Below, in pieces: positions 42,989-51,835 of a stretch of DNA of 64,000 nucleotides. The stretch spans positions 1 to 64,000 of the forward strand of contig NZ_JAFFIX010000003.1 in assembly GCF_016916835.1 (NCBI RefSeq), read 5' to 3'. A program made the translations under genes and the position numbers. Origin of the DNA: Actinacidiphila bryophytorum. GTDB taxonomy: Bacteria > Actinomycetota > Actinomycetes > Streptomycetales > Streptomycetaceae. Position 1 is the first letter of the stretch; each line of letters begins with the position of its first letter. Under the pieces are notes generated by a model. The model worked only from the letters and a program-made list of their open reading frames with translations, was not told the origin of the DNA and ran no database searches.

Positions 42989-44899
42989 TCAGCGCGAGCC
43001 GACGACGGAGTCCTCGCTGCCGCGCTCGGACACCGCCTCGGTGACCGACCTGGCGATGTCCCGCCCGGTCAGGCCGGCCCGCTTGAGGATGTCGCCCCTG
43101 GTGTCGTGGGTGAGGAACTCCTGCGGCAGCCCGAAGGGCACCACCGGGGTGGTGACGCCCGCCTCGCGCAGCGCGCGGGCCACCGCGTCGCCGAAGCCGC
43201 CCGATATGCCGTTGTCCTCGACGGTGACCACCAGCCGCGCGTCCCGCGCCGCCGGGGCCAGCGCCGGGTCCACCGGCTTGACCCAGCGCGGGTCGAGGGC
43301 GAGCGCCCCGATGCCCTGGTCGGCCAGCCGGGAGGCCGCGTCGGCGCAGACCCCCGCCATCACGCCGGCGCCGACCAGCAGCACGTCCACCGCGGCGCCG
43401 GCCTGCGGCCTGGCCACGACGTCCATGCCGCCGAGCGTGCCGAGCCCCGGGACCTCGTCGCCTGCCGGGGCCTTGGGGAAGCGCAGCAGCGTCGGCCCGT
43501 CGTCGTCCAGCGCCTCGGCCAGCAGCTCGGCCAGCCGTGCCGCGTCCCGGGGCGCGGCGATCCGCAGGCCCGGCACCAGCTGGCTGATGGACCCGTCCCA
43601 CATGCCGTTGTGGCTGGCGCCGTCGGGGCCGGTCACCCCGGCCCTGTCCAGCACGAAGGTGACCGGCAGCCGGTGCAGGGCGACGTCCATCAGCAGCTGG
43701 TCGAAGGCCCGGTTGAGGAAGGTCGAGTAGAGCGCCACCACCGGGTGCAGGCCGCCCATGGCCAGGCCCGCCGCGCTGGTCACCGCGTGCTGCTCGGCGA
43801 TGCCGACGTCGAAAACCCGGTCGGGGTAGGCCTCGGCGAAGGGGGCCAGCCCGGTCGGGTGCAGCATCGCCGCGGTGATCGCGACGACGTCCTCGCGCTT
43901 GTGCCCGATCTCCAGGATCTCGTCGGCGAAGACGTGCGACCAGGTGCGGGCCGCCGCCTTGAAGGTGGTGCCGGTCAGGGGATCGGTGCCGGCCGCGACC
44001 TGGTGCAGGTGGTCCTCGTTGTTGTTCTCCGCCGGCGGGTAGCCGTGGCCCTTGCGGGTCAGCACGTGCACGATCACCGGCCCGCCGAAGCCCCGGGCGT
44101 GCGCCAGCGCCCGCTCGACGGCGGCCTGGTCGTGGCCGTCGATGGGGCCGACGTACTTCAGGCCCAGGTCCTCGAACATCACCTGCGGCTGGAGTACGTC
44201 CTTGATGCCCTTCTTGATGCCGTGCAGCGTCTCGTAGAGCGGGGCGCCGACCAGCGGGGTCCTGGGCAGCGCCGACTTGACGGTGTCGAGCACGTTCTCG
44301 TAGCGCCGGGTGGTGCGCACCTGCGCCAGGTGGGCGGCGATGGCGCCGTGGGTGGGGGCGTAGGAGCGGCCGTTGTCGTTGACGACGATGACCACGCGGT
44401 TGGTCCGGTCGGCTGCGATGTTGTTGAGCGCCTCCCACGCCATCCCGCCGGTCAGGGCGCCGTCGCCGATCACGGCGACAGCCGTGCGGTCGTGCTCGCC
44501 GCGCAGCCGGAAGGCCTTCGCGAGCCCGTCGGCGTACGACATCGAGGTCGAGGCGTGCGAGTTCTCCACGTGGTCGTGCGGGGACTCGGCCCTGCTGGGG
44601 TAGCCGGACATGCCGCCGGGCTGCCGCAGCGTGCCGAAGTCGGCCTGCCGCCCGGTCAGCAGCTTGTGCACGTAGGACTGGTGGCCGGTGTCGAAGACCA
44701 GCGGGTCGCGCGGCGAGTCGAACACCCGGTGCAGGGCGATGGTCAGCTCCACCACCCCGAGGTTGGGTCCCAGGTGCCCGCTGTTCGCGGACACCGTCGA
44801 GATCAGGCGGCTCCTGATCTCCGCGGCCAGGGACGTCAGCTCATTCGGCCCGAGATCCTTCAGATCCTGGGGACCGCGGAGCGAATCAAGGAGTGTCAT
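42989..44899 (-). CDS. dxs: 1-deoxy-D-xylulose-5-phosphate synthase
   Basis: A 636-residue TPP enzyme that condenses pyruvate and glyceraldehyde 3-phosphate, the first step of the MEP isoprenoid pathway. Visible are '[20 protein letters not shown]' with the active-site His (about 38-57), the TPP motif '[20 protein letters not shown]' (about 145-164), the transketolase pyrimidine domain '[13 protein letters not shown]' (about 360-372) and a C-terminal transketolase domain. ATG 44899 ([10 protein letters not shown]) is the family start, though the ribosome site is weak. It is probably a second, cluster-dedicated copy raising isopentenyl diphosphate supply for prenylation; that a housekeeping copy exists elsewhere is assumed. 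Confidence 0.93.
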   Translation of the reverse strand: MTLLDSLRGPQDLKDLGPNELTSLAAEIRSRLISTVSANSGHLGPNLGVVELTIALHRVFDSPRDPLVFDTGHQSYVHKLLTGRQADFGTLRQPGGMSGYPSRAESPHDHVENSHASTSMSYADGLAKAFRLRGEHDRTAVAVIGDGALTGGMAWEALNNIAADRTNRVVIVVNDNGRSYAPTHGAIAAHLAQVRTTRRYENVLDTVKSALPRTPLVGAPLYETLHGIKKGIKDVLQPQVMFEDLGLKYVGPIDGHDQAAVERALAHARGFGGPVIVHVLTRKGHGYPPAENNNEDHLHQVAAGTDPLTGTTFKAAARTWSHVFADEILEIGHKREDVVAITAAMLHPTGLAPFAEAYPDRVFDVGIAEQHAVTSAAGLAMGGLHPVVALYSTFLNRAFDQLLMDVALHRLPVTFVLDRAGVTGPDGASHNGMWDGSISQLVPGLRIAAPRDAARLAELLAEALDDDGPTLLRFPKAPAGDEVPGLGTLGGMDVVARPQAGAAVDVLLVGAGVMAGVCADAASRLADQGIGALALDPRWVKPVDPALAPAARDARLVVTVEDNGISGGFGDAVARALREAGVTTPVVPFGLPQEFLTHDTRGDILKRAGLTGRDIARSVTEAVSERGSEDSVVGSR

Positions 44900-45104
44900 A
44901 CGGCAACAGTCCTGGCGATGGTGAAATACCGTCAACCCGTCGCCAGGGGCAACATATTGCCGCCGTTCCGCCGGATGACAGTTTCCTGTCACTGTACGGA
45001 CCCCCGGCGGGTACGCTGCGGGGGGCGGCGGGTGCAAGCAAGGAATAAGCCATTGCACCGGTTAAGTGCCTATTTGGCGCACCGCTACGGATTGTAGCCC
45101 ACCC

Positions 45105-45133
45105 TTGACTCTCTATCAGCGGAGGGCTAGACT
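45105..45133 (+). promoter_or_regulatory. Promoter upstream of the SARP gene
   Basis: TTGACT (45105-45110), a 17-nt spacer and TAGACT (45128-45133) fit an HrdB-type promoter. It leaves a leader of about 325 nt before the SARP start. The rest of 44900-45465 holds no gene I can support, apart from the hairpin at 45250-45278. Confidence 0.6.
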
Positions 45134-45249
45134 CCCCGGAGCAGACTGGAATAAATCTTTAGCGCAGCGGGGGCGCGAAGTGAAATTATTTGGCGCGAGC
45201 ACCAGTACTCCAGTCGTGATTGCCGCTTCCGGCGACACATCGTATCAAG

Positions 45250-45278
45250 ATCACGCATTCCCGGTCGGAATGCGTGAT
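45250..45278 (+). promoter_or_regulatory. Perfect 12-bp inverted repeat in the SARP leader
   Basis: 'atcacgcattcc' (45250-45261) pairs perfectly with 45267-45278 around the 5-nt loop 'cggtc'. It is AT-richer than its surroundings and lies between the predicted promoter and the SARP start. It may be an attenuator or terminator in the leader, or a dimeric repressor operator. Confidence 0.5.
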
Positions 45279-45465
45279 TTCTGGCGTTCCCCGGCGTGTT
45301 TGTGAACGCGCTCTGAAAAGTCGTCTCATGTAGGCCGTTCGCGCACGCTACACAGAGCGTTCGGTGACCGGATACTGCCTGGCCGAGTCGCCCGGCAGCC
45401 CGCCAGGGCCGCAACCCGGTCCGGTCGGGCGCCCGGAACAGGCGGTGAGATGTTGGGAGTTCGGG

Positions 45466-46623
45466 ATGGCGAACGAGGAAATCAAGGTGGATAGCCCTGC
45501 CATCGGCGCCGAGTTAGCCGGCGGCCGCTCCGCGCTGACCGAAGGCGGACGGCCGCCGGCCGGGAACGCCGATGCGCGGCGTATCGCCGAGCTGGAACGC
45601 GAAGTGTGGGAACTTCGGCGCACCAACGAGTTTTTGAAAGAGTATTTCGCTAAAGATCTCGATGCTGATCCATTGCCACCACCCGCACCACCCCGAGTCG
45701 TCGGCACAATCGGTGAGCGAAGTCATCCGGAAGTCGTCGCGGCTGCACCCGCGGGACCGCCGGGCGCCGCCCGCTGGACACCCGGGCAGTCACCGCAGAT
45801 CCAGGACACACCGCAGCCGATGGCCGTCTTCCGGGCACTCGGCCCGATAGAGGCGGTGGTGGGCGGCCGGCTGGTCGACCCGGGAGCCCCCAAACAGCGT
45901 GCACTGCTGGCCCTGCTGGTCAGCAAGGTGGGCCAGCCGGTGGCCGTCGACATGATCGTCGAGGAGCTGTGGACCGGGAATCCGCCACCGTCGGCCATCA
46001 CTTCCCTGCAGGCGTACGTGGCCAATTTACGACGGGTGCTCGAACCGGACCGCGCGCCCAGGACCCCGGCGACCGTGCTGCGGACCTACGGCCGCGGCTA
46101 CCTGCTGGACAGCCGGGTGGTCGAGGTCGACGTGCACCGCTTCAGCGAGCGCGCCACCGCCGGCTGGCAGGCCCTGGACTGGGGCGAACCCCAGCAGGCG
46201 GTGCGGGAATTCGAGGCGGGTCTCGCGCTGTGGCGCGGGCAGGCCTACGCCGAGGTCGCCGACACCACGTATGTGCGGCCCGACGTGGCCCGGCTCGAGG
46301 AACTGCGGCTCTCGGTCGTCGAGGGGCGGTGCGCCGCGCTGCTCGCGGTCGGCGCCCACGAGATGGCCGTCGCGGAACTGGAGGCCTTCACCCGTGCGCA
46401 CCCCTTGCGCGAGTACGGCTGCGAACTGCTGAGCCTGGCCCTGTACCGGGCGGGACGGCAGGCCGACGCCCTGGGGGTGCTGCGCACCAACCAGAAACGG
46501 CTCGCGGAGGAGCTGGGCATCGACCCGAGACCCGCACTGCAGCACCTGGAGAACGAGATACTCAACCACGCCCCCGCCCTCGACTGGCGCCCCCACCCCC
46601 GGGTGATCGCGAAGTCCGCCTGA
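45466..46623 (+). CDS. SARP-family activator with IS3 OrfA-like coiled-coil N-terminus
   Basis: A 385-residue pathway regulator. The winged-helix DNA-binding domain (about 121-215) has 'RALGPIEAVVGGRLVDPGAP', 'KQRALLALLVSKVGQPVAVD' and 'LQAYVANLRRVLEP'. The BTAD all-helical domain (about 222-370) includes 'DVHRFSERATAGWQALDWGE' and 'LRTNQKRLAEELGIDPRPAL'. Unusually, about 120 residues precede it, and 37-66 ('RRIAELEREVWELRRTNEFL' and onward) closely resemble the leucine-zipper tail of IS3-family OrfA transposase proteins. ATG 45466 has GGGAG 6 nt upstream. Leu17 and Leu188 are encoded by TTA (45514, 46027), so bldA tRNA should limit translation. It probably activates the cluster through the CAAGC repeat arrays. 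Confidence 0.9.
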   Translation: MANEEIKVDSPAIGAELAGGRSALTEGGRPPAGNADARRIAELEREVWELRRTNEFLKEYFAKDLDADPLPPPAPPRVVGTIGERSHPEVVAAAPAGPPGAARWTPGQSPQIQDTPQPMAVFRALGPIEAVVGGRLVDPGAPKQRALLALLVSKVGQPVAVDMIVEELWTGNPPPSAITSLQAYVANLRRVLEPDRAPRTPATVLRTYGRGYLLDSRVVEVDVHRFSERATAGWQALDWGEPQQAVREFEAGLALWRGQAYAEVADTTYVRPDVARLEELRLSVVEGRCAALLAVGAHEMAVAELEAFTRAHPLREYGCELLSLALYRAGRQADALGVLRTNQKRLAEELGIDPRPALQHLENEILNHAPALDWRPHPRVIAKSA

Positions 46624-46684
46624 CCAAGGCCCGACCCCTCCGCCGGCCGGCTCGCGGCGGTGCGCCGCAAACGCGTACGGCCGC

Positions 46685-46722
46685 CAAGCCGGCCCCAAGT
46701 GGCCGACCAGTGCCGGCCAATT
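46685..46722 (+). promoter_or_regulatory. SARP-box B upstream of the FAD monooxygenase
   Basis: CAAGC (46685), CAAGT (46696), CCAGT (46707) and CAATT (46718), each starting 11 bp after the last, in the direction of the monooxygenase gene. Same register and order as box C. Confidence 0.75.
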
Positions 46723-46766
46723 CCCGCGGCCGATGCTGGGTGCCCTCAGCATCGGCCGTGATACGT

Positions 46767-46791
46767 CGGCCCGGGCCTCGTGCCCGGGCCG
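46767..46791 (+). terminator. Hairpin between SARP-box B and the monooxygenase
   Basis: A 10-bp GC stem (46767-46776 'cggcccgggc' with 46782-46791) and a 5-nt loop. It could end the SARP transcript, but it lies downstream of box B, so any transcript started there must pass through it. Confidence 0.5.
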
Positions 46792-46812
46792 TCATATGAG
46801 GGAAGGCAGAAC

Positions 46813-48591
46813 ATGGAGGCTATCGAGGTTCCGGTTCTGATCGTCGGCGGCGGCGGGTGCGGGTTGTCCGCGTCCTGCTTCCTGTCCGACCACGGAGTCG
46901 ACCACCTCCTGGTGGAACGGCACACGGACACGTCGAAACTGCCGAAGGCGCACTACCTCAACCAGCGCACGATGGAGATCTTCCGGCAGCACGGCCTGTA
47001 CGACGCGGCCGTCGAGAAGTCGGCGCCGCTGGAGAAGTTCGGCAGGGTCCGCTGGCAGACCACGCTCACCGGCGGCGGGCCGCTGGACACCCGGGTGATC
47101 CACGAGATGGACGCCTTCGGCGGCGGCGCACTCACCCCGGTCTACGCGGCGGCGGGACCCGTGCTGCCGATCAAGCTGCCGCAGCTGCGCCTTGAGCCGA
47201 TCCTGCGCAGCCAGGCCGAGCAGCGCAACCCCGGGCGGGTGCTGTTCGGCCACGAGCTGGCCGCCTTCACCGAGGACGGCGACCACGTGGCCGCCGAGAT
47301 CCGCGACATCGCGACCGGCGAGATCACCACCGTCACCGCCCGCTACGTCATCGCCGCCGACGGCGGCCGCACCCTCGGCCCGCAGCTGGGCGTCGAGATG
47401 CAGGGCGTGCCCAAGATGGTCGACGTCACCACCGCGTACTTCTCCGCCGACCTCTCGCAGTGGTGGCACGAGGGCACCATCATCACCTGGTTCCTCAACC
47501 CCTACCGCCCCGACCTGTCCAGCACCCTGCTGGAGATGGGGCCGAGCTGGGGCAAGGCCTGCGAGGAGTGGGGCCTGCACTTCATCCCCGGGGACGCCGA
47601 CCGCGACGACCACGAGGCGATCTCCGCCCGTATCCGCGAGGTGCTGGGCCTGCCGGGCCTGGACCTGACGCTGCACAAGGTGTCGCACTGGAGCGTGGAA
47701 GGCGTGCTCGCCGACCGCTACCGCGACGGCCGGGTGCTGATCGTCGGCGACGCCGCGCACCGGCAGCCGCCGACCACCGGGCTCGGCCTCAACGGCGGCA
47801 TCCAGGACGTGCACAACCTGGCGTGGAAGCTCGCCGCGGTCGTCTCGGGCCGCGCCGACGACAGCCTGCTGGACACCTACGAGGCCGAGCGGCGCCCGCT
47901 GGGCAAACGCAACGTCGAGTGGGGCCTTTCCACCTGGTTCCACCACCGGATGATGACCGAGGCCGCGGTGGGCCTGGGCGCGCACATCCCGCCGCACGCC
48001 CGCTCGTCGGCCTTCACCACCTACTTCGACGCCTCACCGGTCGGTGAGGTCGTCAGGGCGCGGGCCGCCGAGATCTTCGCCACCCACCGGGCCGAGTGCC
48101 AGGCGCACGACCTGGAGATCGGCTTCGGCTACGAGGACGGAGCGGTCCTTCCCGACGGTAGCGAGCCGCCCGCCCGCTCCCCGATGGGCACCGACTACCG
48201 CCCCACCACCCGCCCCGGGCACCGGCTGCCGCACGCCTGGGTCGAGCGCGACGGCGACCGGCTGTCCACGCACGACCTGGCGGGAACGGGCTTCGCGCTG
48301 ATCGCGGGCCCGCAGGGCGCGGCCTGGTGCGAGGCTGCGGCGCAGGTCGCGGAGAAGTTCGCGGTCCCGATCACCACGGCACGCATCGGGGAGGGCGCCG
48401 AGTACGCCGACGCCGACGGGCGGTGGGCGCAGGTACGGGAGTTCGGCGACGCCGGCGCGGTCCTGGTACGCCCCGACAACCACGTGGCCTGGCGGTCCAC
48501 GGGCGGCAGCGACACCCCCGCCGACGTCCTGAGCCAGGCGGTCGCGCACATCCTCGACCAGCGGGCCGCCGCCGCAGCAGCAGAGCGCTAG
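46813..48591 (+). CDS. FAD-dependent aromatic monooxygenase (PheA/TfdB type)
   Basis: A 592-residue class A flavoprotein hydroxylase. Motifs: the dinucleotide-binding 'VLIVGGGGCGLSASCFLSDH' (about 7-26), the DG motif 'YVIAADGGRTLGPQLGVEM' (about 178-196), the GD motif 'LIVGDAAHRQPPTTGLGLNG' (about 312-331) and a C-terminal thioredoxin-like domain ending in 'VAWRSTG' (about 562-568), as in polyketide hydroxylases. It probably oxidises tetrahydroxynaphthalene, flaviolin or the prenylated product to a quinone or hydroxyquinone. ATG 46813 follows GAGGGAAGG. The SARP-type array upstream (46685-46722) puts it in the cluster regulon. Confidence 0.9.
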   Translation: MEAIEVPVLIVGGGGCGLSASCFLSDHGVDHLLVERHTDTSKLPKAHYLNQRTMEIFRQHGLYDAAVEKSAPLEKFGRVRWQTTLTGGGPLDTRVIHEMDAFGGGALTPVYAAAGPVLPIKLPQLRLEPILRSQAEQRNPGRVLFGHELAAFTEDGDHVAAEIRDIATGEITTVTARYVIAADGGRTLGPQLGVEMQGVPKMVDVTTAYFSADLSQWWHEGTIITWFLNPYRPDLSSTLLEMGPSWGKACEEWGLHFIPGDADRDDHEAISARIREVLGLPGLDLTLHKVSHWSVEGVLADRYRDGRVLIVGDAAHRQPPTTGLGLNGGIQDVHNLAWKLAAVVSGRADDSLLDTYEAERRPLGKRNVEWGLSTWFHHRMMTEAAVGLGAHIPPHARSSAFTTYFDASPVGEVVRARAAEIFATHRAECQAHDLEIGFGYEDGAVLPDGSEPPARSPMGTDYRPTTRPGHRLPHAWVERDGDRLSTHDLAGTGFALIAGPQGAAWCEAAAQVAEKFAVPITTARIGEGAEYADADGRWAQVREFGDAGAVLVRPDNHVAWRSTGGSDTPADVLSQAVAHILDQRAAAAAAER

Positions 48592-48602
48592 CTCCCGCCG
48601 CC

Positions 48603-48644
48603 CCGGCGCCCGGTGCACGCCGACATCACGGCACCGGGCGCCGG
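48603..48644 (+). terminator. Terminator after the monooxygenase gene
   Basis: A perfect 14-bp stem (48603-48616 'ccggcgcccggtgc' with 48631-48644) and a 14-nt loop, 11 nt after the stop. Confidence 0.75.
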
Positions 48645-48740
48645 ACTTCGGGTAGTCCCCGGCTGCGGTCACATCACGTCCCCGGGGCCTGTCAATACGA
48701 GCGGAGCCTGATGCTCGTTCACTGCGACTAGGAGATGAAC

Positions 48741-50276
48741 ATGTCAGCACGGAGCGCAGCCCCCGCGGCCGGACCTGGGCCGGGGGCGGCCGGGACAGCG
48801 GCCGGGGATTCCAGGCGGTGGCTGATCCTCACCGTCATCTGCACCGCCTACCTGATGATCACCCTCGACGTGACGGTGATGAACCTGGCGCTGCCGTCCG
48901 CCCAGGAGGCGCTGGACTTCTCCAACGCCGACAAGCAGTGGATCCTCACCGCCTACGCGCTCTGCTTCGGCAGCCTGCTGCTCTTCTGCGGGCGGCTCGC
49001 CGACCTCGTCGGCCGCAAGGAGACCTTCCTCATCGGCCTGAGCGGCTTCGCGATCGCCTCCGCCGTCGGCGGCGCCTCCACCAGCTTCGGCATGCTGGTC
49101 GCCGCCCGCGCCTGCCAGGGCGCCTTCGCCGCGCTGCTGGCGCCGACCGCCCTGTCGCTGCTCGCCACGACCTTCACCGACCCCAAGGAGCGCGGCAAGG
49201 CCTTCGGCGTCTTCAGCGCCGTCGCCGCCAGCGGCGGCGGCATAGGCCTGCTGATCGGCGGCGCACTGACCTCCGGCCTGTCCTGGCGCTGGTGCATGTA
49301 CGTCAACCTGGTCTTCGCCGCCGTAGCGCTGGCCGGCGGGCTGATGCTGCTGGCCCGGCAGCCCAGGTCCGGCGCCAAGATGGACGTGCCCGGCGTGGTC
49401 GTGGTCTCCGGCGGCATGTTCTGCGTCGTCTACGGCTTCTCCAACGCCGCCACCCACAGCTGGCACGCGACCTCCACCTGGGCCGTCCTGGCGGCCGGCG
49501 GCGTCCTGCTGGTCACCTTCGCCTTCTGGATGTTCCGCGCACCGCAGCCGCTGCTGCCGCCCCGCGTCGTCCTGGACCGCAACCGCGGCGGCTCCTACGT
49601 GACCGCGCTGATCGTCGGCATGGGCAGCTTCGGCGTCCTGCTCTTCCTCATCTACTACATGCAGACCGACCTGGGCTACTCGGCGATCACCTCGGGTGTG
49701 GCGCTGCTGCCGATGGTCGTGGTCACCGCGGTGGCGAGCAACGTGGGCAACATCATCGTGATGCCCACGTTCGGCCCGCGGCCGCTGGTCGCAGGCGGCA
49801 TGCTGATCAACGCCGGCGGCATGGCCTGGCTGACCCGTATCGGCCCCGACTCCTCGTACGCGGCGGCCCTGCTCGGCCCGACCGTCGTGATCGGCCTGGG
49901 CATGGGCCTGATCTACGCGGCGGCGCTGCGTACCGGCACCTCGGGGGTCGCACCGCAGGACGCGGGCATCGCCTCCGCCGCGATCAGCACCGGGCAGCAG
50001 CTCGGCGGCGCCATCGGCACCGCGCTGCTCAACACGATCGCGGCCAGCGCCGCCACCGACTACCTCAGCGGCCACGCGCACGGCAAGCCGAGCCCGGTGC
50101 AGATCCACCTGGCCACCATCCACGGGTACACCACCGTCTTCTGGTGGTGCACCGCCATCTTCGCCGCCGGTGCCGTCGTCTGCGGGGCGATGCTGCGCGG
50201 CGGCCCGCTGCCGGCGCCCGCGCACGGCCCCGGCGCCAAGAAGCCGGCCGTCCCGGCGGAAAAGGCCCGTTCCTGA
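48741..50276 (+). CDS. DHA2-type MFS drug transporter (14 TM)
   Basis: A 511-residue proton-driven exporter. DHA2 signatures: 'MITLDVTVMNLALPSAQEAL' (motif D1, about 38-57), 'GRLADLVGRKETFLIG' (motif A, about 82-97) and the motif C-like 'GVFSAVAASGGGIGLLIGGA' (about 154-173). An ATG at 48735 abuts the AGGAG, so ATG 48741 with 6-nt spacing was preferred. It lies between the monooxygenase and the ScyD-like gene, bounded by strong terminators, and is the obvious candidate for exporting the cluster product and for self-resistance. Confidence 0.92.
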   Translation: MSARSAAPAAGPGPGAAGTAAGDSRRWLILTVICTAYLMITLDVTVMNLALPSAQEALDFSNADKQWILTAYALCFGSLLLFCGRLADLVGRKETFLIGLSGFAIASAVGGASTSFGMLVAARACQGAFAALLAPTALSLLATTFTDPKERGKAFGVFSAVAASGGGIGLLIGGALTSGLSWRWCMYVNLVFAAVALAGGLMLLARQPRSGAKMDVPGVVVVSGGMFCVVYGFSNAATHSWHATSTWAVLAAGGVLLVTFAFWMFRAPQPLLPPRVVLDRNRGGSYVTALIVGMGSFGVLLFLIYYMQTDLGYSAITSGVALLPMVVVTAVASNVGNIIVMPTFGPRPLVAGGMLINAGGMAWLTRIGPDSSYAAALLGPTVVIGLGMGLIYAAALRTGTSGVAPQDAGIASAAISTGQQLGGAIGTALLNTIAASAATDYLSGHAHGKPSPVQIHLATIHGYTTVFWWCTAIFAAGAVVCGAMLRGGPLPAPAHGPGAKKPAVPAEKARS

Positions 50277-50296
50277 CACCTGGCTCCACCATCGAG

Positions 50297-50341
50297 GCGG
50301 CGGCGGGCCGCCCGGCACAGCGCCGGGCGGCCCGCCGCCGC
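50297..50341 (+). terminator. Terminator after the DHA2 transporter
   Basis: A perfect 20-bp stem (50297-50316 with 50322-50341) around a 5-nt loop, 21 nt after the stop. It insulates box C, which starts 16 nt later. Confidence 0.88.
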
Positions 50342-50356
50342 TTTCCGCGCCGGCAC

Positions 50357-50394
50357 CAAGCCGGCGCCAAGCAGGCGAACAGTCCGGGCCAAGC
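50357..50394 (+). promoter_or_regulatory. SARP-box C upstream of the ScyD/ScyE-like gene
   Basis: CAAGC (50357), CAAGC (50368), ACAGT (50379) and CAAGC (50390), all in 11-bp register. Box A read on its own strand has the same order CAAGC-CAAGC-ACAGT-CAAG, separated by the same 6-nt spacers. Confidence 0.8.
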
Positions 50395-50526
50395 CGGCTG
50401 ATCAATGCTGAGGCGCCTGGAGCAGTTGGGACAACTCGCCGGTCACCACCGTGACGGGCGGTTTCTCATGTGCGCCATGCCATCCATGCAATCAGATCAC
50501 CCGAACCCGGAGGAGATGAGGCCAAG

Positions 50527-51711
50527 ATGTGGCGTCTCAAAACGAGTCGGTTGCTGTTCGCCGGCGTGGCGGCGGCGACAGCACTCGTCGGCGTGGGTGC
50601 AGGACCCTCGGCAGGGGCGGAGGCCCACTCGGCCCACCACCCCGGCCATCTGACCAGCAACGCACCGGTCACCGTCGTGGCCAGTGGCCTGAACTCACCG
50701 CGGAGCCTGGTCTGGGGGCCGCGCGGACACCTCATCGTCTCCGAGGCCGGCGAAACCCCGCCGACCTGTGTGGGCACCGGCTTCCCGACCAAGTGCTTCG
50801 GCTTCACCGGTTCGCTCGCGGACGTCTCCTCGGGCACCCCGGTGCGGATCGTCGACGGCCTGGCGTCGAACTTCAACCAGGAGGAGGTGGTCGGCGCCAA
50901 CGGCCTGACCTACTCCAACGGTCACCTGTACGTCCTGGAGACCGGTTCCGAGCAGCAGATCCCGGACACCATCCCGGCCGACCTCACCGCGCAGCTCACC
51001 AAGCAGTACGGCGGCCTGCTCAAGGTCTCCGGCACCTCGGTGCGCTCGGTCGCCAACGTCGGCTCCGTCGACTACGAGTGGACCGTCGCCCACAAGGACA
51101 TGGGCAGCAGCTACCCCGAGTCCAACCCGTACGCGGTGACCAACAAGCCCGGTGGCGGCTTCTACACCGTCAACGCGGCCTCCAACACCCTGGACTCCGT
51201 GGACCGCTGGGGCAACGTCAAGGTCCTCAAGTGGATCCCGAAGACCTCGACCGGTGTGGACTCCGTCCCCTCCTGCGTCGCGGTCGGCCCGGACCAGTCG
51301 GTCTACGTCGGTGAGATCACCGGCAAGCCCAGCTCGAACACCGAGGCCAAGATCTTCAAGTACAACCCGCGCACCGGCGACCTGTCGGTGTGGCAGTCGG
51401 GCTTCAGCGCCATCAGCGGCTGCGGCTTCGGCGCCAACGGCGACTTCTACGTCACCGAGTTCGACACCACCGGCTTCCTGCCGACCGGTGACCCGATCGG
51501 CGACGTCATCCAGATCAACCACCACACCAACGAGCGCACCGTCCTGGCGTCGGGCAAGCTCTTCGCGCCCACCGGCTTCCTGGCCGGCCGCGACGGCTCG
51601 ATCTACGTCGCCAGCAAGACGATGATGTGGCCCGCCTGCGACGACGCGCCGGCCTGCACCACGTCGTCGACCGTCACCGCACACGACGGAGAGATCATCA
51701 AGATCGGCTGA
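50527..51711 (+). CDS. Secreted ScyD/ScyE-family beta-propeller protein
   Basis: A 394-residue exported protein. The signal peptide ('RLLFAGVAAATALVGVGAGP' to 'AGAEA', about 8-32) is followed by an NHL/SMP-like propeller with 'SGLNSPRSLVWGPRGHLIVS', 'GANGLTYSNGHLYVLETG', 'NVKVLKWIPKTS' and 'APTGFLAGRDGSIYVASKT'. This is the family of ScyD and ScyE, which accompany the Ebo genes in cyanobacterial scytonemin clusters. ATG 50527 has GGAGGAG about 12 nt upstream. It is the first gene before an Ebo-like operon here and has its own SARP-type array, so a role in handling the pigment outside the membrane is a fair inference. The molecular activity is unknown. Confidence 0.75.
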   Translation: MWRLKTSRLLFAGVAAATALVGVGAGPSAGAEAHSAHHPGHLTSNAPVTVVASGLNSPRSLVWGPRGHLIVSEAGETPPTCVGTGFPTKCFGFTGSLADVSSGTPVRIVDGLASNFNQEEVVGANGLTYSNGHLYVLETGSEQQIPDTIPADLTAQLTKQYGGLLKVSGTSVRSVANVGSVDYEWTVAHKDMGSSYPESNPYAVTNKPGGGFYTVNAASNTLDSVDRWGNVKVLKWIPKTSTGVDSVPSCVAVGPDQSVYVGEITGKPSSNTEAKIFKYNPRTGDLSVWQSGFSAISGCGFGANGDFYVTEFDTTGFLPTGDPIGDVIQINHHTNERTVLASGKLFAPTGFLAGRDGSIYVASKTMMWPACDDAPACTTSSTVTAHDGEIIKIG

Positions 51712-51730
51712 CCCTGGCCGGTCACCTCCT

Positions 51731-51780
51731 GTTGCGGGCCGCGGCCGCGTGGCCCAAGGCCACGGGCCGCGGCCCGCAAC
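51731..51780 (+). terminator. Terminator after the ScyD/ScyE-like gene
   Basis: A long stem (51731-51746 'gttgcgggccgcggcc' with 51765-51780, extended by an inner cgtggcc/ggccacg stem) with a one-base bulge. It begins 20 nt after the stop, so the Ebo-like operon needs either read-through or its own promoter. Confidence 0.85.
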
Positions 51781-51835
51781 GGGAACCGCACCATCCGTTC
51801 GCTGTGCCTGTGACCCGTGATCGGAGGACAAGAAC

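Noticed and set aside
45180-45305. 41-codon ORF in the SARP leader (GTG start, contains TTA)
   Set aside because: Codon use is unlike the neighbours, the ribosome site is poor, and the perfect hairpin at 45250-45278 lies within it; a regulatory leader is more likely.
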